A DNA stretch of 64,000 nt, from contig NZ_CP162487.1 in NCBI RefSeq assembly GCF_041240605.1, positions 5,277,001 to 5,341,000 of the forward strand. Reading direction: 5' to 3'. This DNA comes from Xanthomonas sp. DAR 80977 (lineage in GTDB: Bacteria > Pseudomonadota > Gammaproteobacteria > Xanthomonadales > Xanthomonadaceae). Position numbers and translations under genes: made by a program. The notes beneath the pieces were generated by a model. It searched no databases. It was not told where the DNA came from and saw only the letters and a list, made by a program, of their open reading frames with translations. Shown piece by piece: positions 8,981 through 20,744 of the stretch (position 1 is the first letter of the stretch; every line of letters begins with the position of its first letter).

Positions 8981-9000
8981 AACCCGCCTTGCGGCGGGTT
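8981..9000 (-). terminator. Rho-independent terminator of rpmB-rpmG
   Basis: A perfect 8-bp stem (AACCCGCC / GGCGGGTT) with a TTGC loop. Read on the minus strand it follows rpmG by 38 bases and is followed by TTTCGTCTTTG, a broken T-tract. It may also stop readthrough from ligI in the opposite direction. Confidence 0.85.
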
Positions 9001-9038
9001 CCGTGTCGACCTCGAAAGGCGATCCAGCGATCAGTCGA

Positions 9039-9203
9039 TCACTTGATCTTGCCTTCCTTGTACAGCACGTGCTTACGCACGACCGGGTCGTACTTCATCA
9101 TTTCCATCTTCCCCGGAGTGTTCTTCTTGTTCTTGTCCGTGGTGTAGAAGTGGCCGGTGGCGGCCGAGGAAATCATACGGATCTTGTCACGCTTGCCTGC
9201 CAT
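9039..9203 (-). CDS. rpmG: 50S ribosomal protein L33
   Basis: A 54-residue basic protein (start MAGKRDKIRMISSAATGHFY, end VLYKEGKIK), the full length of proteobacterial L33. It lacks the CxxC zinc pair, so it is the zinc-independent C-minus form. It lies 13 bases downstream of rpmB in the conserved rpmB-rpmG order and ahead of the terminator at 8981-9000. Confidence 0.97.
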   Translation of the reverse strand: MAGKRDKIRMISSAATGHFYTTDKNKKNTPGKMEMMKYDPVVRKHVLYKEGKIK

Positions 9204-9216
9204 GATTGCTTACTCC

Positions 9217-9453
9217 TCAGACCTTTTCGCCGCGCGCGCGCAGCTCAGCCAGAACGGCGTCGATGCCGTTCTTGTCGATGGTGCGCAGCGCGTGCGCGGA
9301 AACCTTCAGCTTGACCCAGCGGTTCTCGCTGGCGACCCAGAAGCGGCGCTCGTGCAGGTTGGGCAGGAAGCGGCGACGGGTTCTGTTGTTGGCGTGGGAG
9401 ACGTTGTTACCCGTCTGCACACGCTTGCCGGACACTTGGCATACGCGGGACAT
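9217..9453 (-). CDS. rpmB: 50S ribosomal protein L28
   Basis: 78 residues beginning MSRVCQVSGKRVQTGNNVSH, the family's N-terminal signature, and ending LRARGEKV. The start at 9453 is preceded by GAGGTG at good spacing; an in-frame ATG further upstream would add 25 residues that no L28 has. First gene of the rpmB-rpmG operon. Confidence 0.97.
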   Translation of the reverse strand: MSRVCQVSGKRVQTGNNVSHANNRTRRRFLPNLHERRFWVASENRWVKLKVSAHALRTIDKNGIDAVLAELRARGEKV

Positions 9454-9626
9454 TACGCACCTCGATAGATAGTTTGAGTCGCCCATAGCCTGGGAGACGG
9501 CGGCCCCGGCAGCCTTGCGGGCCGCCACGCGACGTGGGAAATCAAGCGGTTACGCTGGAAGAGGCCGGCCGGAGATCGCGTATCCGGCCGCCGTTCCGAC
9601 CGGAGCCGGGCACAGCGAGCCGCGCA

Positions 9627-10292
9627 TTATGCACGGCTTTCCCTTGTGTCGCAAGCACTTACCGGCAGCGCGCGGGCCAGGCGCAGTTCCGCCCAGGCGC
9701 GCCGCGCCACCTGCCAGGCCGAGCGCAGGAACAGCAGCAGCAACGCCGCGGCGATCAGCAGGTCCGGCCAGCCGGCGCCGAACGCCCAGACCGCGACGCT
9801 GGCCACGATCACCGCGCCGCCCTCGTAGACGTCGTTGAGCGAGCACGCCCAGGCCGAGGCCAGGTTGATGTCGCCGCGGCGGTACGGCCACAGCAGGCGC
9901 AGGCACAGCAGGTTGGCGGCCAAATTCAGCGCCGCGGCCACGCCCATGCTCTCGAACAGCGGCAGCTGCGGGTGCAGCAGCTTCCAGCCGATGCCGGCGG
10001 CCACCGCCAGCGCCGCGGCCAGGATCAGCGCGGCCTTGAGCAGCGCCACCCGCGCCTTCGCCGCCAGGCTGGCGCCGACCACGGCCAGGCTCAGCGCATA
10101 GGTCAGCGCGTCGCCGAGGTTGTCCAGGCTGCCGGACAGCAGCGAGGCCGAGCCGCTGTGCCAGGCGCTGCCCAGCAGCATCGCGAAGGTGCCGGCGTTG
10201 ATCGCCAGCACCCACCACAGCACCCGCCGCTGGCGGGCCTGCAGCGCCGCCACATCCAGGGTCTTGCCGCACCCGCAGCAACTGTCGGCCAT
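9627..10292 (-). CDS. Short cation diffusion facilitator transporter (CzcD-like), last gene of the czc locus
   Basis: 221 residues with about five or six hydrophobic segments and no C-terminal cytoplasmic metal-binding domain, so it is shorter than classical CzcD (about 300). The N-terminus carries a CCxC motif (SCCGCGKTL), suggesting metal capture. The segment SGSLDNLGDALTYAL corresponds to the transmembrane-2 metal site, and SLNDVYEGGAVIVAS to the transmembrane-5 site, both with altered His/Asp pattern. It begins only 3 bases after the czcA stop, so the two are cotranscribed. It probably moves Zn, Co or Cd from cytoplasm to periplasm for the RND pump; the metal is not known. Confidence 0.8.
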   Translation of the reverse strand: MADSCCGCGKTLDVAALQARQRRVLWWVLAINAGTFAMLLGSAWHSGSASLLSGSLDNLGDALTYALSLAVVGASLAAKARVALLKAALILAAALAVAAGIGWKLLHPQLPLFESMGVAAALNLAANLLCLRLLWPYRRGDINLASAWACSLNDVYEGGAVIVASVAVWAFGAGWPDLLIAAALLLLFLRSAWQVARRAWAELRLARALPVSACDTRESRA

Positions 10293-10295
10293 GGA

Positions 10296-13508
<3,213 letters not shown>

Positions 13509-13933
13509 GATGGCGGCCTCCGTTGGTCGAGGACGCTGCCTTTGGAACCGTCATGCCGGTGACGGTGTTGCCTTGGCTGTTGCTTTTTGCTTCTGCCTTG
13601 CCGGGCCCCTTCGGTGTGGCGCAGGCACGAGGCAAAAACCCGAAGGGCGGCGCGCAGGATGCGCGCCGTTTTTCGCAGGCACATGGATGTGCCTTCGAAA
13701 AATGCCTCGTGCCTGCGCGTACCCGCGCGTAGCGCGGGCACACCGCAGGGTGTGCTTTCTTTTGGTTGCTTTTCTTTGCACAAGCAAAGAAAAGTGACTC
13801 GCGCCCGCAAGGGCGAGAAAGCTGTTGTTCTTGTTGCCGAAGCCCGGTCCCTTCCGCCCCCATTTCAAGTAACGGAAAACCAAGCACCACGCACGACGTG
13901 GAAAAAGAAGCCATCGAAAACCAGGACAAGCGA
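13509..13933. repeat. Array of nested palindromes between czcB and czcA
   Basis: No gene is visible here. Successive hairpins can be read directly. A 15-bp perfect inverted repeat (13620-13634 with 13703-13717) encloses a GGCGCGC/GCGCGCC hairpin and a GGCACAT/ATGTGCC hairpin. Next come CCCGCG/CGCGGG, CACACC/GGTGTG, and finally a perfect 11-bp stem CTTTTCTTTGC/GCAAAGAAAAG at 13769-13794 with a four-base loop. The pattern resembles dispersed intergenic repeat modules of Xanthomonadaceae. It could fold as several RNA hairpins in the czc transcript. Confidence 0.8.
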
Positions 13934-15205
13934 TCAATGCTCATGCGACGCCCCCGACTTCTCGATGTCCGCCTTGACCAGGTAGCTCTGCTCCACCACC
14001 ACCTCGTCGCCGGCCGTCAGCCCGGACAGCACCTGCACCTGCCGCGCATCGCGCGCGCCCAGCTGCAGCGGCCGCGCCTCGTAGGTATCGCCCACCCGCA
14101 CGAACACCACGTCCCAGTCGCGGAAGGTCTGCAGGGCGGACGCCGGCACCACCAGCTCGGCCGGCTGCTGCGCCACCGTCACCCGCGCCTTCACCGCCGA
14201 ACCCGGCCGCCACAAACCGTCCGCGTTGCGCAGCAGCGCGCGCGCCACCGTGCTCTGGCTGGCGGTGGCGGTGCCCGGCAGCACGCGCTCCAGCGTGGTC
14301 TGCGCGACGGTGCCGTCGCTGATCCGGGTCACCGTCACCGGTGCGCCGGCGGCGATGTGCCCGGCATCGGCGCCGAAGATGTGTAGGTCCACCCACAGCG
14401 TGGACAGGTCGGCGATCTCGAACAGCGCCTGGCCCTCGCCGGCATTGCTGCCCAGGCTGGCGTTGCGCGCCAGCACGGTGCCGGCGATCGGCGCGACGAC
14501 GGTGTACGTCGTCAGGCTGAGGTTGCTCTCCACCGTGGCCAGCGCCTGCCCGGCGCGCACGCGGTCGCCGACATTGGCGCGCAGGCTGCGCACCGGGCCG
14601 GGGAAGCGCGCGGTGGCCTGCGCCTGGGCGCCTTCGGCCGGGGTCAGCAGGCCCTGCACCTCGTGCTCGTCGGCGATGCTGCCGGGGCCGACCGGCGCCA
14701 CGCGGATACCGGCATCGGCGGCGATCGCGGCCGCGATCCGGGTGCGGCCCTCGTAGCTGGGATAGGTCCAGCGCAGCGGCCTGCCCTGCACCGTGGCGCG
14801 CACCTCCACGTCGAAGGAATGCGGCTCGCGCACCACGCTGTCGGCCAGCAGGCTGCCGTCGTCGCGCGCGCGCAGGCGGTGCGTCTCGGTCGCGCCGCCC
14901 AGGCGCTTGAGCTGCACCTCGACGCTGCCGGCGCCGGGCGGCAACGGCTTGCCGTCGCGGTACAGCCAGGCCTGGTAGGTCGGCGGCGTGCCGTCCTCGG
15001 CGATCGCCAGTTCGACCGCGGCGCCGTCCTGCTCGAGCAGGCGGCCGCCGTGCGCGCCCTTGCGCGCTTCCTCGGCATGGGCCTCGCCGGCGGCGCCGTG
15101 CGCGTCGGTTGCGTCGTGGCCGGTGTCGTCACCGGCGCTGGAGCAGCCGCCGAGCAGCAGCCCAAGCAATAGCGGCGCGATCAGCGCAGCGGATTCGAGT
15201 TTCAT
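13934..15205 (-). CDS. czcB: Heavy-metal efflux periplasmic adaptor (CzcB family)
   Basis: 423 residues starting MKLESAALIAPLLLGLLLGGCSS, a lipoprotein signal with the LGGC lipobox, so the mature protein is anchored by Cys. A His/Glu-rich stretch follows (residues 25-50) and may bind metal. Next come the barrel-sandwich (lipoyl-like) halves around VRSLRANVGDRVRAGQALA and TVVAPIAGTVLARNASLGS, then a beta barrel. It ends in SHEH. It links CzcA to CzcC. The reading frame stays open far upstream, as discussed for 15206-15603, but the lipobox fixes this start. Confidence 0.9.
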   Translation of the reverse strand: MKLESAALIAPLLLGLLLGGCSSAGDDTGHDATDAHGAAGEAHAEEARKGAHGGRLLEQDGAAVELAIAEDGTPPTYQAWLYRDGKPLPPGAGSVEVQLKRLGGATETHRLRARDDGSLLADSVVREPHSFDVEVRATVQGRPLRWTYPSYEGRTRIAAAIAADAGIRVAPVGPGSIADEHEVQGLLTPAEGAQAQATARFPGPVRSLRANVGDRVRAGQALATVESNLSLTTYTVVAPIAGTVLARNASLGSNAGEGQALFEIADLSTLWVDLHIFGADAGHIAAGAPVTVTRISDGTVAQTTLERVLPGTATASQSTVARALLRNADGLWRPGSAVKARVTVAQQPAELVVPASALQTFRDWDVVFVRVGDTYEARPLQLGARDARQVQVLSGLTAGDEVVVEQSYLVKADIEKSGASHEH

Positions 15206-15603
15206 CGTAGGGCGTCCTGAAAGACGCCGGCGGCGAGCGCCAGGCGTCGGGAGAAGGGGGTCGGAAGCGATGGCATTCGCCGGCGCCGCGTGGCGCGGCT
15301 CGCGCGGCGGCATCGCAGGCGGCGGATCCTTGCGATCGGCGCTGGCGATCGCCGTACCCGCACAACGGCCGGAATCGGACGGCGCCACGTACAGCGCCAG
15401 CGCTGCATGCCGCGCGCGACGCTGGCGCAGCGCGCGGCGCAGTGCGGCTAACGCGAAGATGGTCGCGCCGATCGGCAACCGCTGGCACGAGGCAGGTGCG
15501 ACGCTGCCGCTGGCCTGCTGCACGAACCACGGCAATGGACATCCCTGCACCGGTGCGGCGGCGGACGGCAACGCATTGCGGATGCGCAAAAGCAGCGAAC
15601 GGC
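15206..15603 (-). other. 398-base spacer between czcC and czcB, open in the czcB frame
   Basis: Operon genes are normally tight, but czcC and czcB are nearly 400 bases apart. An ATG at 15607 overlaps the czcC stop (ATGA) and reads in the czcB frame without a stop, giving a basic, low-complexity stretch that runs into the CzcB lipoprotein signal. Three explanations remain: a chance open frame in GC-rich DNA, a small coupled leader, or a lost gene. No recognisable domain is seen. Confidence 0.4.
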
Positions 15604-16875
15604 TCATCGCGGCGCCTCCGCCGCGCGCGCGATCACGAACGGCTGCCCGGTCAGGCGCTGGATCTCGATCAGCGCGGTCTGCGCCTCGATCGCCGCGGCG
15701 AGCTGTTGCCGCCGCGCATCGCCGTGCTGCGCCTGCAGCTGCGCCCACTCCAGATAGCTGATCGCGCCGCCGCGGTAGGCGCGCTCGGCGGCGGCCTCGG
15801 CACGCGCCAGTTTCGGCAGTACGTCGCCGCGCATGCGCGCCACTTCCAGCTGTGCCGCGCGGTAGCGGCCATGCGCGTCGGCGAGCGTGGAATACAGCGC
15901 CAGCGCCTGCGCCTCGCGCTCCACGCCGAGCAGGTCGCGCTCGGCCTCGGCGGCGCGGATCTCCGGCAGCGCGCGCGCCGCGCTGCCCAACGGCAGCGAG
16001 ACCCCGGCGACCAGGGCGGTGGCGTCGCCGTCCTGCAGCCGGCGCACGCCGAACTGCCAGTCCAGGTCCGGCCGCGCCTGGCTGCGTGCCAGGCGTAACC
16101 GCGCCTCGCGCACGCGCGCCTCGCCGGCGAAGCGCGCCAGTTCCGGGGTGGCGTCGAGCACGCCGGCCAGCACGGCGAAGTCCGGCACCGCCGGCAGCGC
16201 CAGCGGATCGCCGGCCACCCGCGCGAAGCCCGGATCGCGCTCGCCCCACAGCACCGACAGGTGGCGGCGCGCGGCATCGTGCTCCTGTTGCGCGCGGTCG
16301 CGCTCCAGTTCCGCACGCGCCTGCAACGCCTGCGCGGTCAGCAGCACCGATTCGGGCGAGGCGCCGGCCTGCAGCCGCTGCCGCGCCGCGGCGACGGTGC
16401 GCTGGCGCTGCGCCTGGTCGGCGGCGGCGATGGCCTGGCGCTGCGCGGCGGCGGCGATCGCCAGGTAGCGGCGCGCGACCTCGGCGAGCAGGTCCAGCCG
16501 CGCCAGTTCGCGCTGCGGCGCCAGCGCGTCGATGCGCGCCTGGGCCAGGGTCCTGCGCGCGTCGAGCTTGCCGCCGCGTTCGAGCACGCCGGCCAGGGTG
16601 ACGGTCAGTTCGGCCTGGTCCAGGCCGCGCGCGTCGCCGCTGCCGAAGGCGTTCTCCAGTTCGGCGCCCAGCCGCAACGGCGGACGCAGCGCGTCGCGCT
16701 CGGCCTCGGCGGCGAGCACACGCTGCTGGCCGTCGGCCAGGCGCAGGTCGGGATGGGTCCGGGCGACGCGGGCGAAGGCGTCGTCCAGGGTGAGCACAGC
16801 ATCGGGCGGCACGGCCTGCGCCCACGCGCAGGGCGCGACCGCGAAGGCGGCAACAGCCGCCAGTCGCAACCACAT
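15604..16875 (-). CDS. czcC: Heavy-metal efflux outer-membrane channel (CzcC / TolC-like)
   Basis: 423 residues with signal peptide MWLRLAAVAAFAVAPCAWAQA and two outer-membrane efflux repeats rich in long Ala/Arg/Glu helices, the TolC-type alpha barrel. ATG 16875 was chosen because it gives the signal peptide; longer in-frame extensions are Arg-rich and lie in the upstream gene. The protein provides the outer-membrane exit duct of the Czc tripartite pump. It is the first large gene of the minus-strand czc operon, 55 bases after the small His-rich gene. Confidence 0.9.
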   Translation of the reverse strand: MWLRLAAVAAFAVAPCAWAQAVPPDAVLTLDDAFARVARTHPDLRLADGQQRVLAAEAERDALRPPLRLGAELENAFGSGDARGLDQAELTVTLAGVLERGGKLDARRTLAQARIDALAPQRELARLDLLAEVARRYLAIAAAAQRQAIAAADQAQRQRTVAAARQRLQAGASPESVLLTAQALQARAELERDRAQQEHDAARRHLSVLWGERDPGFARVAGDPLALPAVPDFAVLAGVLDATPELARFAGEARVREARLRLARSQARPDLDWQFGVRRLQDGDATALVAGVSLPLGSAARALPEIRAAEAERDLLGVEREAQALALYSTLADAHGRYRAAQLEVARMRGDVLPKLARAEAAAERAYRGGAISYLEWAQLQAQHGDARRQQLAAAIEAQTALIEIQRLTGQPFVIARAAEAPR

Positions 16876-16930
16876 GGGATGTCTCCGGAGTCGGGGATCG
16901 ATGGACGGGCCGGCAGCCGCCGGCGGTGCA

Positions 16931-17311
16931 TCAAGCCGCGATCGGAGGCCGCAGCGGGGTGTCCAGCAGGTGCGAGCGGTAGTCCTGGTGCGCGGCCGCC
17001 GGGCGCAGCAGCGCCGGCAACGGCACGCCTTCCCAGGCCAGCGACGACAACAGCGCCGGGCTCTGCCCATGGCAGTAGCCGCTGTGCATCAGCGCATGCA
17101 GCAGGCCGGCGCCATCGCGCTCGCCGCTGCCGTCGCCGTCGCCGTCGCCGCGGTGCGGCGTGTCCTCGTCCACGTGCGCCTGGTCGTGCGCCAAGGCATG
17201 GACGTCGCCCAGCGCGCAGGCCACCGGCGCCACCAGCACGCCCAGCGCCAGCATCGCCAGCGCGATCAGGCGCAGCAACGGGTGCAACAGGCGGGCACGG
17301 CGGATGGACAT
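16931..17311 (-). CDS. Small secreted His/Asp-rich protein at the head of the czc operon (CzcI-like)
   Basis: 126 residues with an N-terminal hydrophobic signal (LIALAMLALGVLVAPVACA) followed by a metal-ligand-rich stretch, HALAHDQAHVDED, then a DGDGDGSGERDG run and HALMHSGYCHG. Similar short His-rich periplasmic proteins (CzcI and relatives) sit ahead of czcC in other heavy-metal operons and are thought to sense or buffer metal. Homology to CzcI cannot be proved by eye; size, export signal, ligand content and position support the call. No metal-responsive two-component or MerR gene was found next to it. Confidence 0.65.
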   Translation of the reverse strand: MSIRRARLLHPLLRLIALAMLALGVLVAPVACALGDVHALAHDQAHVDEDTPHRGDGDGDGSGERDGAGLLHALMHSGYCHGQSPALLSSLAWEGVPLPALLRPAAAHQDYRSHLLDTPLRPPIAA

Positions 17312-17389
17312 GGCGCCAGCCTAGCGATGCGGGCGGGGTTACACAATCGCAGGTGGCGCGGATCGCGACGGCGAGGGTCTTTCATTTGA

Positions 17390-18125
17390 CGCTGGCGGCC
17401 GGACCTTCATCCGGCGCTGAAGGTCGTGCCTTGATGCGCTGCTGACGGGCTTGCCCTCATCCGATGCCTGGTCATCTGGCGCTGGCGGCTGCGCCCCAAG
17501 CTGCGCGAGCGGTCGTACCCTCATCCGGCGCGGCGCGCCACCTTCTCCCGGTGGGAGAAGGGAGAGGCGTCGCGCGTTTTATGCGCCGCGGCGGCTATTC
17601 GGGCTTGGCCTGGGCGGACTTGCGGGTGACGGGCCTGCTGCTTGCCCTCGGCGATGATGGTCGCGGCCTGATCCGACGCTGGCAGTTGCCGTCTCGCTGG
17701 CGGTCGCGCCCTCGCTGCTGACGGCGCGCTCGCTGGCGGTCGTACCCTCATCCAGCGCGGGTTCTTGCACCCCACGCTGCGCGAGCGGTCGTACCTTCAT
17801 CCGGCGCTGCGCGCCACCTTCTCCCGGTGGGAGAAGGGAGAGGCGTCGCGCGTTTTATGCGCCGCGGCGGCTATTCGGGCTTGGCCGCGGCGGACTTGCG
17901 GGTGACGGCTTGCTGCTTGCCCTCGGCGATGATGGTCGCGGCCTGATCCGACGCTGGCAGTTGCCGTCTCGCTGGCGGTCGCGCCCTCGCGGGTGACAGC
18001 GCGCTCGCTGGCGGTCGTACCCTCATCCGGCGTGGGTTCTTGCCCCCCCCTGCGCGAGCGGTCGCACCCTCATCCGGCGCTGCGCGCCACCTTCTCCCGA
18101 TGGGAGAAGGGAGCGCGCGCGGCGG
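17390..18125. repeat. Tandem 275-bp repeat (three copies) containing duplicated 3' end of the DUF885 gene
   Basis: Copies begin at 17501, 17777 and 18050 (periods 276 and 273). Each starts CTGCGCGAGCGGTCG, then carries a REP-like hairpin (CCTTCTCCC...GGGAGAAGG), then GGCTATTCGGGCTTGGCC and about 60 bases matching the last 20 codons of the adjacent DUF885 gene. In the third copy those bases are the real gene end (18126-18187). In the first two the homology stops after GGCGATGA and unrelated sequence follows. Degenerate pieces of the same unit occur at 17390-17500. No gene lies in this stretch. Confidence 0.9.
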
Positions 18126-19955
18126 CTATTCGGGCTTGGCCTGGGCGGACTTGCGGGTGGCGGCCTGCTGCTTGCTCTCGGCGATGAACGCGCGCACCTG
18201 CTGCTGCAACAGCGGCAGCGGCACCGAGCCCTGCTTCAGCACCGCGTCGTGGAAGGCCTTGATGTCGAAGTCCGCGCCCAGCTCCCGCTCGGCCTCGGCG
18301 CGCAGCTTGAGGATGGCGATCTCGCCGAGCTTGTAGCTCAGCGCCTGCCCCGGCCAGGAGATGTAGCGGTCGACCTCGGTGGTGACCTCGTGCTCGCTGA
18401 GCGCGGTGTGCTCGCGCAGGTAGGCCAGCGCCTGCTCGCGGCTCCAGCCCTTGTGGTGCACGCCGGTGTCGATCACCAGCCGGCAGGCGCGCCACATCTC
18501 GTAGCTGAGCCGGCCGAAATCCTCGTACGGGGTCTCGTAGATGCCCATCTCCTTGCCCAGTTTCTCGGTGTACAGCGCCCAGCCCTCGCCGTAGGCGGAG
18601 ATGTAGTTCTCGCGGCGGAACGCCGGCTGCGCGCCCTGCTCTTCGGCCAGCGCGCCCTGCAGCGAGTGGCCGGGTGAGGATTCGTGCAGGGTCAGCGCCG
18701 GCAGGTTGTACAGCGGACGCGACGGCAGGTTGTAGGTGTTGAGCCAGTAGGTGCCCACGCCGCCGCGGCCGGCGGTCCAGAACGGCGCGATCTCCGGCGG
18801 CACCGGCACGATGGTGAAGCGTCCGCGCGGCAGCGTGCCGATGAACTTGCCGACTTCCCCGTCCACGCGCTTGGCGATCCAGGCGGCGCGGTCGAGCAGT
18901 TCCTGTGGCGTCTTGACGTAGAACTGCGGGTCGGTGCGCAGGAACTGCAGGAACGCCGGGAAGGTCTGCTGCCCGGCCGGCGGCTTGAAGCCGACCTGCC
19001 GGATGATCGCGTCCATCTCCTTCTGGATCCGCGCCACTTCCTGCAGGCCGAGCTGGTGGATCTGCTCGGGGCGCATCTCCAGCGTGGTGTATTCGCGGAT
19101 CTGCTGCTGGTAGTAGGCCTTGCCGTCGGGCAGCGCCTCGGCGGCGAGCGTGGTGCGCGCCTGCGGCACGTACTCTTCGCGATAGAAGCGCAGCAGCTGC
19201 GCATAGGCCGGGATCACCTTGTCGCGGATCGCCGCCTGCGCCTGTTCGCGCAACTGCTGCTGCTCGGCCGCCGGGATCTGTGCCGGCAGCTGCTTGAACG
19301 GTGCGTACAGCGCCGCGGCGGTGGGGTCCTTGAGCTCGGCGACGCCGGCGATCGAACCGTCGCGCCCTTCCAGCACCGCGCGCGGCACGCTGAAGCCGCG
19401 CTTGAGCCCGGCGCGCATGTTGTCGGTCTGCTGCGCGAAATAGCGTGGCACGTCGTTTAGCCGCGCGATGTAGGCGCGGTACTCGGCCGGCGTGCGCAAC
19501 GTGCGCCGCGCCATGAAGCCCAGGTCCGACCAGAACGAGCTGTCGGAGTTGAACGGCATCTCGTAGGCGCGCAGGCGCACCGCGGCGGCGAGGTTCTCGA
19601 TCTGCGGGCGGTACACCGCCAGGTTGACCCGGTTGTCGGCCGACAGCTGCGCCGGGTCGATCGCATCGAGCTGGCGCAGCACGTCGTCCCACACCTTCAG
19701 CCGCGCCGCCTGTGCCGCCGCGCCGACGTCGGGCAGCCGCTGGTTGTCGCCGCTGCTGTCGCTGTCCTCGTCGGCCTGCCCGACCTGCGCCTGCCGCCAT
19801 GTCCACTCCTTCTCGTAGATGGCCTGGAAGCGGGCATCGGTGGCGGACGCGGCCGCCGCCGCAGGCGGCGTTGCCGGCGGTGCGGCCAGCGCCGGCGCGG
19901 ACAGCGCCAGGGCGAGCAACAGGGAAGCGGCCAGCGGGGTCTTGGCGATCGGCAT
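18126..19955 (-). CDS. DUF885 family secreted protein, probable metallopeptidase
   Basis: 609 residues with a clear signal peptide (PIAKTPLAASLLLALALSAPALA, cleaved before AP). The DUF885 hallmark is present as LHESSPGHSLQGAL, which aligns with the HEaxPGHh zinc-type motif of the family, followed downstream by YGEGWALYTEKLG supplying a conserved Glu. Family members are regarded as zinc-dependent peptidases of the cell envelope; substrate unknown. The start at 19955 gives the signal peptide, while the longer frame upstream is unlikely. Its extreme 3' end has been copied twice downstream. Confidence 0.8.
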   Translation of the reverse strand: MPIAKTPLAASLLLALALSAPALAAPPATPPAAAAASATDARFQAIYEKEWTWRQAQVGQADEDSDSSGDNQRLPDVGAAAQAARLKVWDDVLRQLDAIDPAQLSADNRVNLAVYRPQIENLAAAVRLRAYEMPFNSDSSFWSDLGFMARRTLRTPAEYRAYIARLNDVPRYFAQQTDNMRAGLKRGFSVPRAVLEGRDGSIAGVAELKDPTAAALYAPFKQLPAQIPAAEQQQLREQAQAAIRDKVIPAYAQLLRFYREEYVPQARTTLAAEALPDGKAYYQQQIREYTTLEMRPEQIHQLGLQEVARIQKEMDAIIRQVGFKPPAGQQTFPAFLQFLRTDPQFYVKTPQELLDRAAWIAKRVDGEVGKFIGTLPRGRFTIVPVPPEIAPFWTAGRGGVGTYWLNTYNLPSRPLYNLPALTLHESSPGHSLQGALAEEQGAQPAFRRENYISAYGEGWALYTEKLGKEMGIYETPYEDFGRLSYEMWRACRLVIDTGVHHKGWSREQALAYLREHTALSEHEVTTEVDRYISWPGQALSYKLGEIAILKLRAEAERELGADFDIKAFHDAVLKQGSVPLPLLQQQVRAFIAESKQQAATRKSAQAKPE

Positions 19956-20148
19956 GGGCGGCAACAGGCAGGTGGGAACGGGATCCCGATGATCGCACCC
20001 CGGGCGCGGCAGGGGGTGGGCCGGAAGTCCTGCCGCGACGGAACGCGCGGCCTCAGGCATCCGGCCGCGCAACGCGAGGCATTCCCCGACACGGCGCACA
20101 GACTCCGGCCGACTGGCGTCAGCCGCCGATCCCGGCACGCTGCATGCC

Positions 20149-20685
20149 ATGCCTCCGCTCGCCCATTCCGCAGGACATGCCGCATTGCGCCGCGGCCGCC
20201 ACGACGAGGCCGGGCGCATCTATCTGTTGACCATGGTGACCTTCCAACGCGCACCGCTGTTTTCGGACTGGCGTTGCGCACGTGCCGCGGCTGCCTGCCT
20301 TTCCGCACCGGGCAGCTGGCCAGACGTGCGCCTGCTGTGTTGGGTATTGATGCCCGATCATTGGCATGGCCTGGTCGAACTGCATGCGAGCGCGACGCTG
20401 TCCGACGCACTGCAACGCGCCAAGGGCCGCTGCGCCCACGCAGTGAATCGCGCACGCGGTCGCGGCGGCAGGGTCTGGTCGCCGGGATTCCACGACCGTG
20501 CACTGCGGCGCGAGGACGACATGCTGACCGCGGCACGCTACATCGTCGCCAATCCGTTGCGCGCCGGCTTGGTCCGTCGTCTAGGCGACTACCCGTATTG
20601 GGATGCGATCTGGTTGCCCGCGCATGAGGGAGCGAAAGCGGTCGCGGCTGAAGCCGCTCCTACAGGGAGCCGTGCTCTTCTGTAG
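20149..20685 (+). mobile_element. REP-associated tyrosine transposase (RAYT, Y1_Tnp family)
   Basis: 178 residues. The HUH nuclease motif is MPDHWHGLVEL with His71 and His73, and the catalytic Tyr is Tyr131 in AARYIVANPLRAGLV; these are the full hallmarks of IS200/IS605-like RAYTs. Such single-domain enzymes cut and mobilise REP hairpins and are domesticated in many gammaproteobacteria. It lies directly next to an inverted REP pair (20641-20704). The reading frame ends inside that pair, so the last 16 residues (AVAAEAAPTGSRALL region) are REP-encoded. The enzyme looks intact. Confidence 0.92.
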
Positions 20686-20704
20686 GAGCGGCTTCAGCCG
20701 CGAC
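20641..20704. repeat. Inverted REP pair (BIME-like) at the RAYT gene
   Basis: Arms at 20641-20665 (GTCGCGGCTGAAGCCGCTCC start) and 20680-20704 are exact 25-bp inverted copies. Each arm contains the internal palindrome GCGGCTGAAGCCGC / GCGGCTTCAGCCGC. The same element recurs at 35254, 35407, 42632, 42774-42850 and 60445-60512. Confidence 0.95.
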
Positions 20705-20744
20705 AAGATCCCCGTCGGAACTGGAAAGCGCGACCGCAGCAGCC

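Noticed and set aside
17390..18125. Possible CRISPR array
   Set aside because: Only three units of about 275 bp with no short repeat-spacer pattern and no cas genes; it is a tandem duplication of gene-end DNA.
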